DNA of 64,000 nucleotides from Amycolatopsis decaplanina DSM 44594. GTDB lineage: Bacteria > Actinomycetota > Actinomycetes > Mycobacteriales > Pseudonocardiaceae. The notes beneath the pieces are model-generated. The model was not told where the DNA came from, did no database searches, and worked only from the letters and a program-made list of their open reading frames with translations. Of this stretch, positions 15,950 through 23,730 are shown piece after piece. The DNA lies in NCBI RefSeq assembly GCF_000342005.1, contig NZ_AOHO01000058.1, positions 186,001 to 250,000 on the forward strand. The letters are read 5' to 3'. The first letter of the stretch is position 1. Each line of letters begins with the position of its first letter. Both the position numbers and the translations under genes were made by a program.

Positions 15950-17101
15950 ATGAAACAGCCGTCGGCGCTCCCCCGCCGGGTCGCGCGCGCGATCGACGCG
16001 CTCCTCGCGCTGGTGCTCGTCGTCGCCGTCGGCGGGAACCTCTCCGCGGGGACCTGGATGTTCATCGTCGTCCTCCCGATGTGGCTCGCGTGGGCGACGG
16101 TCGCCGCCAGCGGTATCGCGATCGCGCTGCGCCGTCACCGGCCCCTGGCCGCCTACGGCCTCGGCCTGGCCGGTCTGGTCCCGGCCCTGCTCGCCGGCAA
16201 CGGGCTGGGCCCGGCCGCGCTCCTGGCCACCGGATGCGCCCTGTACACCGTGGCGCTGGAACATCCCCGGACCCGTTCGCTGATCGCGATGGGTCTCGGC
16301 CTGGTCGTCGTCATGATCTTCGAGCTTCTGCGGCTCGGGCCGAACACGATCGCGTCGACGGCCTTCGCGGGCGGCGGGGTCGCGGGCTCGTGGGCGCTGG
16401 GCTGGATGGCGCGGCAACGGCGGGCGAATCTGGCCCAGCTCGCCGAAACCCAGGCCGATCAGGCCGTTTCCGACGAACGGCTGCGGATCGCCCGTGAAAT
16501 GCACGACGTCGTCGCGCACAGCATGAGCCTGATAGCGGTCAAGGCGGCCGTCGGCAACCACGTCGCGCGGGAACAACCCGAAGAAGCACGCGAAGCGCTG
16601 CGGGTCATCGAACTCACCAGCCGCGAAACGCTCGTCGAACTCCGGCGGATGCTCGGTGTCCTCCGCTCCGGCGACGGGACGCCCGAGGCCGCGCTCGGTC
16701 CCGCGCCGAAACTCGCCGATCTGCGAACTCTGGCCGAACGCGCCGGACAGGCCGGAGTGCGCGTCGAGCTGACCGGGGAGACGGTGGACGACCTTCCCGA
16801 AGGCGTCGCGCTTTCGGTCTACCGCATCACCCAGGAAGCGGTGACCAACGTCGTGAAGCACGCGGGACCGTCGGCCTGCCGGGTCACGATCACCGAGGGC
16901 CCCGGCGAGGTCAGCGTCGAAATCGTCGACGACGGGCGCGGCGAAGGCTCGCCACCGGCCGTCGGCGGGCACGGCTTGATCGGCATGCGCGAACGCGTCG
17001 CCGTCTACGGTGGCGACTTCGAAGCGGGACCGCTGCCCACCGGGGGATTCCGGGTGTGCGCCCGGCTGCCGTACGCCGCCAAGGAAGTGGGGACACGATG
17101 A
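15950..17101 (+). CDS. NarL-type sensor histidine kinase
   Basis: A 383-residue membrane histidine kinase. Four to six hydrophobic segments fill the first 160 residues with no large extracellular domain. The HisKA_3 dimerisation motif follows (RLRIAREMHDVVAHSMSLI, with the phospho-accepting His in EMHDVVAH), then the HATPase_c domain with the N box (RITQEAVTNVVKHA), G1 (IVDDGRGEG) and G2 (GHGLIGMRERV). ATG 15950 has TAGGTT six bases upstream and no ribosome binding site. It overlaps the response regulator gene by four bases, its cognate partner. Confidence 0.9.
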   Translation: MKQPSALPRRVARAIDALLALVLVVAVGGNLSAGTWMFIVVLPMWLAWATVAASGIAIALRRHRPLAAYGLGLAGLVPALLAGNGLGPAALLATGCALYTVALEHPRTRSLIAMGLGLVVVMIFELLRLGPNTIASTAFAGGGVAGSWALGWMARQRRANLAQLAETQADQAVSDERLRIAREMHDVVAHSMSLIAVKAAVGNHVAREQPEEAREALRVIELTSRETLVELRRMLGVLRSGDGTPEAALGPAPKLADLRTLAERAGQAGVRVELTGETVDDLPEGVALSVYRITQEAVTNVVKHAGPSACRVTITEGPGEVSVEIVDDGRGEGSPPAVGGHGLIGMRERVAVYGGDFEAGPLPTGGFRVCARLPYAAKEVGTR

Positions 17102-17763
17102 TCCGCGTACTGATCGCCGACGACCAGGCGTTGCTGCGCGGCAGCTTCCGCGTGCTCGTCGACAGCGCGCCGGACCTCGAAGTCGTCGGGGAGGCGAGCG
17201 ACGGCGCGGAGGCGGCGGAACTGGCCGAGAAGGAACGCCCCGACGTCGTGCTGATGGACGTCCGCATGCCGGAGCTGGACGGGATCGAAGCGACCCGGCG
17301 GATCTGCGCGTCGGCCGCCACCGAAGGCGTCCACGTGCTGATGCTGACGACCTTCGACCTCGACGCCTATGTCTATTCGGCCCTGCGCGCCGGTGCGAGC
17401 GGATTCCTGCTGAAGGACCCCCCGCCCGCCGAGCTGCTGACCGCGATCCGGGTCGTCGCGGCGGGCGAAGGACTGCTCGCCCCATCGATCACGCGGAGGC
17501 TCATCGCCGAGTTCGCCCGGCTGCCCGATCCCGGGCGGCGCGTCGCGGCCTCGCTGGACAACATCACCACACGCGAGCGTGAGGTCCTGAGCCTGATCGC
17601 GCGCGGCCTGTCGAACGACGAGATCGCCGGGGCCCTGCATCTCGGGCTGGCGACGGTGAAGACGCACATCGGCCATCTCCTGCACAAACTCGCGGCGCGG
17701 GACCGGGCGCAGCTCGTGATCGCGGCCTACGAATCCGGTCTGGTGCGCGCCTCGGTCCAGTGA
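17098..17763 (+). CDS. NarL/LuxR family response regulator
   Basis: A 221-residue two-domain regulator. Receiver domain (1-120): acidic DD at 9-10, phospho-accepting Asp in VVLMDVRMPELDG, Thr/Ser in MLTTFD and Lys in LLKDPPP. LuxR-type HTH (about 155-215): ITTREREVLSLIARGLSNDE and LATVKTHIGHLLHKL. The ATG overlaps the kinase stop (ATGA), so the pair is co-translated. The signal and regulon are unknown. ATG 17098 is preferred over an earlier in-frame start inside the kinase gene because the receiver fold begins exactly here. Confidence 0.92.
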   Translation: MIRVLIADDQALLRGSFRVLVDSAPDLEVVGEASDGAEAAELAEKERPDVVLMDVRMPELDGIEATRRICASAATEGVHVLMLTTFDLDAYVYSALRAGASGFLLKDPPPAELLTAIRVVAAGEGLLAPSITRRLIAEFARLPDPGRRVAASLDNITTREREVLSLIARGLSNDEIAGALHLGLATVKTHIGHLLHKLAARDRAQLVIAAYESGLVRASVQ

Positions 17764-17819
17764 CGGACGTTGCCTACGCCACACGCGAAGTGACCGTCGA
17801 GTAGCTAGGCTGCGGTTTC

Positions 17820-19457
17820 ATGAGCAGTGCGACGGAGCCGCTCGGGACGCCGCCCGAGGACGAACCGGACATCCACACGACGGCCGGCAAGCTGGCCGAC
17901 CTGTACCGCCGGTATGACGAGGCGGTGCACGCGGGTTCCGCGAGGGCGGTGGAGAAACAGCACGCCAAAGGCAAGAAGACCGCTCGCGAGCGGATCGACC
18001 TGCTGCTGGACGAGGGCTCGTTCGTCGAACTCGACGAGCTCGCGAAGCACCGCTCGGTCAACTTCGGCCAGGAGAAGAACCGGCCCTACGGCGACGGCGT
18101 CGTCACCGGTTACGGGACCGTCGACGGCCGTCCGGTGTGCGTGTTCAGCCAGGACGTCACGGTCTTCGGCGGTTCACTCGGTGAGGTGTACGGCGAAAAG
18201 ATCGTCAAGGTGATGGACCTGGCGATCAAGACCGGCCGCCCGATCATCGGCATCAACGAGGGCGGCGGCGCGCGGATCCAGGAAGGCGTCGTCTCGCTCG
18301 GGCTGTACGGCGAGATCTTCAACCGCAACGTCAAGGCCTCCGGCGTCATCCCCCAGATCTCGCTGATCATGGGCGCCAACGCGGGCGGGCACGTCTACTC
18401 GCCCGCGCTGACCGACTTCGTGGTGATGGTCGACAAGACCTCGCACATGTTCATCACCGGCCCCGACGTCGTGAAGACCGTGACCGGCGAGGAGGTCTCC
18501 TTCGAGGAACTCGGCGGCGGGCGCACGCACAACACCCGTTCGGGCAACGCGCACTACCTCGGCTCCGACGACGAGGACGCGATCGCCTACGTCAAGGAAC
18601 TGCTCTCGTTCCTCCCGGCGAACAACCTGTCCGAGGCGCCGGTCTTCGAGACCGGCGCCGCGCCAGGCGGGTTCTTCGAAGATGTCACCGAGTCCGACCG
18701 CGAACTCGACACGCTGATCCCGGACTCGCCGAACCAGCCGTACGACATGCACGAGGTCATCAACCGCATCGTCGACGACGGCGACTTCCTCGAGGTGCAC
18801 GAGCTGTTCGCGCCCAACATCCTGGTCGGCTTCGGCCGGGTGGACGGGCGCAGCGTCGGCATCGTGGCGAACCAGCCGACCCAGTTCGCCGGCTGCCTCG
18901 ACATCGACGCTTCCGAGAAGGCCGCGCGGTTCGTGCGCACCTGCGACGCGTTCAACATCCCGGTGCTGACCTTCGTCGACGTCCCCGGCTTCCTGCCCGG
19001 CACCGACCAGGAGTGGAACGGCATCATCCGGCGCGGCGCGAAGCTGATCTACGCCTACGCCGAAGCGACCGTCCCGCTCGTCACCGTCATCACCCGCAAG
19101 GCGTACGGCGGCGCGTACGACGTCATGGGGTCGAAGCACCTCGGCGCGGACATCAACCTGGCCTGGCCGACGGCGCAGGTCGCGGTCATGGGCGCGCAGG
19201 GCGCGGCGAACATCGTGCACCGCAAGACGCTCGCCGCGGCCGCCGCCGACGGCAAGGACGTCGACGCGCTGCGGGCCGAGCTGATCCAGGAGTACGAGGA
19301 CACGCTCCTGAACCCGTACGCGGCGGCCGAGCGCGGCTACGTCGACTCGGTGATCGTGCCCGCGCACACCCGCGGCCACATCGCGAAGGCGCTCTCGCTG
19401 CTCCAGGGCAAGCGAGAAACGCTGCCGCCCAAGAAGCACGGGAACATCCCGCTGTGA
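17820..19457 (+). CDS. pccB: Acyl-CoA (propionyl-CoA) carboxylase beta subunit
   Basis: A 545-residue carboxyltransferase of the AccD5/PccB family. It transfers CO2 from the biotin carrier to propionyl-CoA, giving (2S)-methylmalonyl-CoA, and often also accepts acetyl-CoA. Crotonase-fold signatures are present in both halves: INEGGGARIQEGV and GANAGGHVYSPAL in the N-domain, and FVDVPGFLPG, ITRKAYGGAYDVM in the C-domain. A substrate-determining Asp is seen in the stretch QFAGCLDIDASEKA. TAGGCT ends eight bases before ATG 17820. The next gene encodes the epsilon subunit and overlaps the stop (GTGA); alpha is at 29.1 kb. Confidence 0.93.
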   Translation: MSSATEPLGTPPEDEPDIHTTAGKLADLYRRYDEAVHAGSARAVEKQHAKGKKTARERIDLLLDEGSFVELDELAKHRSVNFGQEKNRPYGDGVVTGYGTVDGRPVCVFSQDVTVFGGSLGEVYGEKIVKVMDLAIKTGRPIIGINEGGGARIQEGVVSLGLYGEIFNRNVKASGVIPQISLIMGANAGGHVYSPALTDFVVMVDKTSHMFITGPDVVKTVTGEEVSFEELGGGRTHNTRSGNAHYLGSDDEDAIAYVKELLSFLPANNLSEAPVFETGAAPGGFFEDVTESDRELDTLIPDSPNQPYDMHEVINRIVDDGDFLEVHELFAPNILVGFGRVDGRSVGIVANQPTQFAGCLDIDASEKAARFVRTCDAFNIPVLTFVDVPGFLPGTDQEWNGIIRRGAKLIYAYAEATVPLVTVITRKAYGGAYDVMGSKHLGADINLAWPTAQVAVMGAQGAANIVHRKTLAAAAADGKDVDALRAELIQEYEDTLLNPYAAAERGYVDSVIVPAHTRGHIAKALSLLQGKRETLPPKKHGNIPL

Positions 19458-19672
19458 CCGCGCCCGAAACCCCGCTGCTGCGGGTCGTCAAGGGCGATCC
19501 GAGCGACGCCGAACTCGCCGCGCTGACCGCGGTCGTCGCGGCGGCGGCGAGCGCGCGAGCACCGGAACCGGCGCCGAAACGGGACTCGTGGTGGGCGGAC
19601 AAGGCTTCGCTCGTGCGAGCCCCGCTCGCGCCCGGCGAGGGGGCCTGGCGGGCTTCCGCGTTACCGCGCTGA
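19454..19672 (+). CDS. Acyl-CoA carboxylase epsilon subunit
   Basis: A 72-residue protein with GTG start overlapping the pccB stop. The N-terminal LLRVVKGDPSDAELAALTAV and C-terminal SWWADKASLVRAPLAPGEGAWR are the typical two conserved blocks of actinobacterial epsilon subunits, which bind and stabilise the alpha-beta complex and stimulate activity. A low-complexity Ala/Pro linker lies between. Gene order beta-epsilon is the same as accD5-accE5 in mycobacteria. Confidence 0.9.
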   Translation: MTAPETPLLRVVKGDPSDAELAALTAVVAAAASARAPEPAPKRDSWWADKASLVRAPLAPGEGAWRASALPR

Positions 19673-19790
19673 GACGGACCCCGGCGGACGGCGCGGATCG
19701 GGCTTCCGCGGGTTATCGTGGCAGATCTGGCAGACCGGTTCGCCGGTCCGCCGGGTCTTCGGTATCCGCGATCGCCCCAGAAAGCCGTGC

Positions 19791-20624
19791 GTGACGAACC
19801 AGGACCAGCTTTCCACCGAGTTGCGCCGTCTGCGCAATGCCGCCGGGCTGTCCGGTACCGAAGCGGCGAGACTCACCGGCCTCAGTCAGTCGAAGGTCTC
19901 ACGGGTCGAAACCGGCGCCTTCATGCCGACCGAGGACCAGGTCGTCGCGCTGTGCCGCGTCTACCGCGCGCCCGCGAAGGTCCGGCAGGCACTGGTCGCG
20001 ATCACGCGCGATCTCCGCGAAGAGGCGTCGTCCGCCCGCGTCGTCCTCCAGCGCGGTGCGTGGCGGATGCAGCAGCGCATCGGCAAGATCGAGACGGCCT
20101 CCGCCCGCATCCGGAGTTTCCAGCCGACCATCGTGTTCGGCCTGCTCCAGACCCGCGACTACATCACCGCGCTGTTCGGCGATTCCCTGCCGGACTGCGA
20201 ACGTGACCAGACGGTCGAAGCCAGGCTGGAACGCCAGCGGGTCCTCGACTCGAACCGTGAGTTCCACTTCGTGCTCACCGAAGGCGCCCTGCGCTGGAAC
20301 ATGGGCGGGGCGGCGACCATGCTGGCCCAGCTCGGCCACCTCAGCGAGCTGTCCCGCCGCGGCCGGGTGCGGCTGGGCGTGATCCCGTGGACCACACCGG
20401 TTTCGGTCCCCGTCCTCCACGGTTTCGACATCTACGACTCGCGCGCGGTGCTCCTCGGGACGCAGACGGCCACGGCGATCGTCACGGATGAACGCGAAGT
20501 CGCCGACTACGAGAAGAGCTTCGCCGAAGTCGAGCGCTACGCCACCTACGGGGCCATCGCCTGCTCGCATCTGACGCGGATCGCCGCCGACTACCGACAG
20601 CTCGCGGCCGATTCACTTCGGTGA
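19791..20624 (+). CDS. XRE family regulator with DUF5753 domain
   Basis: A 277-residue regulator. An N-terminal HTH of the Cro/C1 type (about 5-65) contains GLSGTEAARLTGLSQSKVSRVETG. The remaining 200 residues form the DUF5753 region, typical of actinobacterial XRE proteins that sit next to DUF397 genes; conserved bits are FQPTIVFGLLQTRDYITALF and RVRLGVIPW. Such pairs (for example WhiJ/BldB-like systems in Streptomyces) influence development and secondary metabolism. Starts at GTG 19791. It is followed at 200 bp by a DUF397 gene and a third small gene. Confidence 0.88.
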   Translation: MTNQDQLSTELRRLRNAAGLSGTEAARLTGLSQSKVSRVETGAFMPTEDQVVALCRVYRAPAKVRQALVAITRDLREEASSARVVLQRGAWRMQQRIGKIETASARIRSFQPTIVFGLLQTRDYITALFGDSLPDCERDQTVEARLERQRVLDSNREFHFVLTEGALRWNMGGAATMLAQLGHLSELSRRGRVRLGVIPWTTPVSVPVLHGFDIYDSRAVLLGTQTATAIVTDEREVADYEKSFAEVERYATYGAIACSHLTRIAADYRQLAADSLR

Positions 20625-20642
20625 CCAAAGACCCTTGGCTTT

Positions 20643-20661
20643 ATGCACTCCGAGAGTGCAT
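20643..20661. promoter_or_regulatory. Perfect palindrome between XRE and DUF397 genes
   Basis: ATGCACTC-CGA-GAGTGCAT, two perfect 8-bp arms around a 3-bp spacer, placed 18 bp after the XRE stop and 160 bp before the DUF397 start. A site of this form in this position is a good candidate binding site for the XRE regulator. Confidence 0.55.
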
Positions 20662-20821
20662 CGTGGGTAAAGCAGCTGTCGGTGAAGGTCCGTTCTCGTG
20701 CGCCGAACGCGATCATCGGAGCCGCTCACCGACCGATCGGCACAGATCACCCGATCTCACCAACCTTGCTGTCGCGCAACCCGTCTACTTGCCGAAACAG
20801 TCACTGGGGAAAGGCGCTCCT

Positions 20822-21028
20822 ATGACCACCTGGCACGAACGCATGACCGACTGGCACAAGTCGACCTACACGCACTGGGAAGAGAACGCCTGCGTCGAGG
20901 TCGGCTCCGCACCCGGGCTGATCGGCATCCGGGACACCAAGCAGTGGGCGATGCCGGACGAGACCCGGCCGATCCTGGTGCTCCCGGCCGAGTCCTTCGC
21001 CGCGCTCCTCGATCACCTTGGCCGATGA
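20822..21028 (+). CDS. DUF397 domain protein
   Basis: A 68-residue small acidic protein. The DUF397 pattern is clear: WHKSTYTHWEENACVEVG, then IGIRDTKQ and the C-terminal LVLPAESFAALLDHL. DUF397 proteins are encoded beside DUF5753-type XRE regulators in actinobacteria and are thought to antagonise or modulate them. An internal Met at position 8 (MTDWHKS) is an alternative start. Its stop overlaps the ATG of the next gene (ATGA). Confidence 0.88.
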   Translation: MTTWHERMTDWHKSTYTHWEENACVEVGSAPGLIGIRDTKQWAMPDETRPILVLPAESFAALLDHLGR

Positions 21029-21345
21029 ACGACGTCGCCGAGCCGTACATGGTCCACGATCCGCGGGAGATGGCGGGCCAGCTGATCAACGGCAACTGGA
21101 TCGTCGCGCGGTGGGAGCACCTCGGTGAGGACGAGGACCTGGACCACTGGACAGCCGTCCTGCGGGGACACTGCGAAGAGCTCGACGTCGATCCGTACGT
21201 CATCAACATCCCGAGGAAGAGCCTGACGATCGTCTTCAACGGCGCCCTTCCCGCGCCGACGTTCGAACAACTGGAGAACTCGATCGCCGCCATCGAGTAC
21301 CACCGCTTCCTCGAACGCGAAATCGGGCCGAGACCGCTGAACTAG
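21025..21345 (+). CDS. Hypothetical protein, third gene of the XRE-DUF397 module
   Basis: A 106-residue soluble, acidic protein I do not recognise. It has no signal peptide, membrane segment or cysteine-rich motif other than one Cys. Predicted strands (WIVARWEHLG, SLTIVFNGALP) alternate with helices (MAGQLING, EQLENSIAAIEYHRFLEREI), suggesting a small alpha/beta fold. The ATG overlaps the DUF397 stop, so the two are translated together, implying a shared role. Confidence 0.75.
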   Translation: MNDVAEPYMVHDPREMAGQLINGNWIVARWEHLGEDEDLDHWTAVLRGHCEELDVDPYVINIPRKSLTIVFNGALPAPTFEQLENSIAAIEYHRFLEREIGPRPLN

Positions 21346-21352
21346 CTTGAGC

Positions 21353-21409
21353 CAGGCCCGGCCGAAGCAACGAAGCTCACTTGAAGACCGGCCGGGCCTG
21401 CAATATAGT
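21353..21409 (+). promoter_or_regulatory. Promoter of padR-MFS with inverted repeat entering the spacer
   Basis: TTGAAG (21381-21386) and TATAGT (21404-21409) are 17 bp apart. The perfect 12-bp inverted repeat CAGGCCCGGCCG / CGGCCGGGCCTG occupies 21353-21364 and 21389-21400; its right arm fills most of the promoter spacer. It could be a terminator for the upstream module, an operator, or both. Confidence 0.65.
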
Positions 21410-21452
21410 CCACTCGGAATAATCGGCACGGAATCTTCCGAGGGGATCACTC

Positions 21453-22079
21453 ATGGCCGCGAAGCTCACCCCGCTCGCCATGGCGGTGCTGGAGCTCCTT
21501 CACGAGCGGCCCATGCATCCGTACGAAATGGCGCAGCTGATGCGGGAACGCTTTGTCAGCGCACGCGTCAAAGTGAAGGCGGGCTCGCTCTACCACACGG
21601 TGGATCGCCTGGTGCGGAACGGTTTCGTCGAGGTCGTCGAGACACAACGGGACGGCAAGCGCCCCGAACGGACCGTGTACGCGATGACGGAGGCCGGTCG
21701 TGACGAGTTCGTCGACCGGGCGCAGGACATGCTGGCCACCCCCGCCGAGGAGTACCCCGAGTACCTCAGCGCGCTCGCCGTCATCGACGAACTCGGCCCG
21801 GAAATGTCACTCACCCACCTCAAGCACCGCGTGCTGCGACTTCAGGCCGCCATCGCCTCCGACCAGGTCGTTCTCGAAAACCTGGTCGACGAGCACAAGC
21901 TCCCGGAGATCTATTGGCTCGAGTGGTCCTACGCCACCGCGCGGCGGGCCTTCGAGCTCGAGTGGACCCAAAAACTGGTCGAAGACCTGGAATCCGGCCG
22001 CATCCGGTTCCAGGGGCACTGCACGCCGCACCTGAACCTGGTCACCGAGGACGACAGCGATGAACGCAAGACAAGTTAA
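21453..22079 (+). CDS. PadR family transcriptional regulator
   Basis: A 208-residue PadR-s2-like protein. The winged HTH occupies residues 5-85: MAVLELLHERPMHPYEMAQL, the recognition helix KVKAGSLYHTVDRLVRNGFV and the wing RPERTVYAMTEAG. The C-terminal half (100-200) is a helical dimerisation domain. PadR proteins generally repress neighbouring drug-efflux genes and are released by a ligand. Its last 20 bases overlap the start of the MFS transporter gene, so the two form one operon. Confidence 0.9.
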   Translation: MAAKLTPLAMAVLELLHERPMHPYEMAQLMRERFVSARVKVKAGSLYHTVDRLVRNGFVEVVETQRDGKRPERTVYAMTEAGRDEFVDRAQDMLATPAEEYPEYLSALAVIDELGPEMSLTHLKHRVLRLQAAIASDQVVLENLVDEHKLPEIYWLEWSYATARRAFELEWTQKLVEDLESGRIRFQGHCTPHLNLVTEDDSDERKTS

Positions 22080-23673
22080 CCCCTGGGCCGCGCTTTCCGC
22101 GCTGTGCCTGGGTTTCTTCATGATCCTGCTGGACACCACGATCGTTTCGATCGCGATTCCCGCGATGCTGCGCGAACTCGGCGCCGGACTGAACGCGATC
22201 GTCTGGGTGATCAGCGTCTACCTGCTCACCTACGCGGTGCCGATGCTGTTCGCCAGCCGCCTCGGCGACCGCTTCGGCCCGAAACGCGTCTACCTGGCCG
22301 GGCTCGTGGTGTTCACCCTGGCCTCGCTGTGGTGCGGCCTGTCCGGTTCGGTCGAAATGCTGATCGCGGCGCGCGCGGCGCAAGGCCTCGGCGCCGCCTT
22401 GATGACGCCGCAGACCCTCGCGTTCATCAGTCATCTGTTCCCGCCGTCGAAGCGTGGCCCCGCGATGGGATTCTGGAGCGCGGTCGCCGGGGTCGCGGCC
22501 ATCGTCGGGCCGCTGCTCGGTGGCGTGCTCGTCGACCACCTCGGCTGGGAATGGATCTTCTTCGTCAACCTGCCGGTCGGCGTGGTCGCGATCGCGCTGG
22601 CACTGCTCAAGGTGCCGGACTGGCAGCCGAAGCACTCGCATTCCTTCGACGTTCCCGGGATCCTGCTCTCCGGCGCGGGCCTGTTCAGCCTCGTGTACGG
22701 CGTCCAAAATGGACAACACTACGACTGGGGCCGCGTGTTCGGGCCGATCACCGTGTTCGAGATCATCGGCGCGGGTATCGCGCTGCTGATCGCTTTCGTG
22801 GTGTGGCAACGGTTCAACCGCAGGGAACCGCTGCTGCCGCTGGACGTCTTCGCGAACCGCAACTTCTCGGCCGGGGCGCTGACCGGGGTCACCGTCGGTT
22901 TCGCGATGACCGGCATGTTCCTTCCGCTGGTGATCTACATCCAGGCCGTGCTCGGCGAGTCACCGACGATGTCCGGCCTGCTGTTCGCGCCGATGTCGTT
23001 GCTGGCGGGCATGATCGGCCCGTTCGTCGGCCGCGCTTCGGACAAGGTCAACGGGAAGTTCCTGCTGATCATCGGGCTGACGGCACTGGCATCGGGGATG
23101 GGCCTGGTCACGCTGATCGCCCGGCCGGGCGCGAACGCTTGGACGCTCACCCCGGCGCTGCTGGTGGCGGGCGTCGGGATCGGGTTCATCTTCGCGCCGA
23201 TGGGAAATCTGGCGATGAGTTCGGTCGAGCCGCGACTCGTCGGGACAGCGTCGGGCATCTTCAACACCGCCCGCCAGGTCGGTGGTGTGCTCGGCAGCGC
23301 GGCCGTCGGCGTGCTGCTGCAGGCGCGGATCAGCGCTTCGATCGCCGACGAAGCCGCGTCGGCCGCGAGCGCGTTGCCGGAGCGGTACCGGACGCCGTTC
23401 GCGGAAGGCATCGCGAAGGCCGCGGGGTCGACCGGGGAATTCGGTTCCTCCGGGCCGACGGCGTTCCCTGGCCTGCCGTCAGGCGTCGCCGAGCAGGCTC
23501 AGCGGCTCGCGCTCGAAGCCGTCCACAATGGACTCACCGATGCGGCCAGGGTGACGCTGCTGCTTCCGGCCGCGGTACTGGTGCTGGGCGTGCTCGCCGC
23601 GCTCACCATGCGCCGCCCGGCTCCGCGTGCCCCGCACCCGCCGGTGCCCGAACCCGCCGCCAGCGCCGCCTGA
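22060..23673 (+). CDS. MFS transporter, DHA2 (EmrB/QacA) drug exporter family
   Basis: A 537-residue protein with 14 predicted membrane helices. Helix 1 carries the family motif FFMILLDTTIVSIAIPAML, and motif A follows in ASRLGDRFGPKRVY; motif C (GPLLGGVLVDHLGWEWIFF) is in helix 5, characteristic of antiporters. It should export hydrophobic drugs or secondary metabolites in exchange for protons. The C-terminus is a proline/alanine tail. Start ATG 22060 lies inside the end of padR, which probably represses it. Confidence 0.9.
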   Translation: MNARQVNPWAALSALCLGFFMILLDTTIVSIAIPAMLRELGAGLNAIVWVISVYLLTYAVPMLFASRLGDRFGPKRVYLAGLVVFTLASLWCGLSGSVEMLIAARAAQGLGAALMTPQTLAFISHLFPPSKRGPAMGFWSAVAGVAAIVGPLLGGVLVDHLGWEWIFFVNLPVGVVAIALALLKVPDWQPKHSHSFDVPGILLSGAGLFSLVYGVQNGQHYDWGRVFGPITVFEIIGAGIALLIAFVVWQRFNRREPLLPLDVFANRNFSAGALTGVTVGFAMTGMFLPLVIYIQAVLGESPTMSGLLFAPMSLLAGMIGPFVGRASDKVNGKFLLIIGLTALASGMGLVTLIARPGANAWTLTPALLVAGVGIGFIFAPMGNLAMSSVEPRLVGTASGIFNTARQVGGVLGSAAVGVLLQARISASIADEAASAASALPERYRTPFAEGIAKAAGSTGEFGSSGPTAFPGLPSGVAEQAQRLALEAVHNGLTDAARVTLLLPAAVLVLGVLAALTMRRPAPRAPHPPVPEPAASAA

Positions 23674-23681
23674 CCTCAAGT

Positions 23682-23727
23682 CTCGTGAGTGGTAAGGACG
23701 GTTCTAACCGTCCTTACCACTCACGAG
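23682..23727. repeat. 46-bp palindrome, family A, copy 3
   Basis: Eight bases after the MFS stop codon and just before the stop of the convergent glycosidase gene. Arm sequences and TTCTAA centre are identical to copies 2 and 4. Confidence 0.9.
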
Positions 23728-23730
23728 GCC

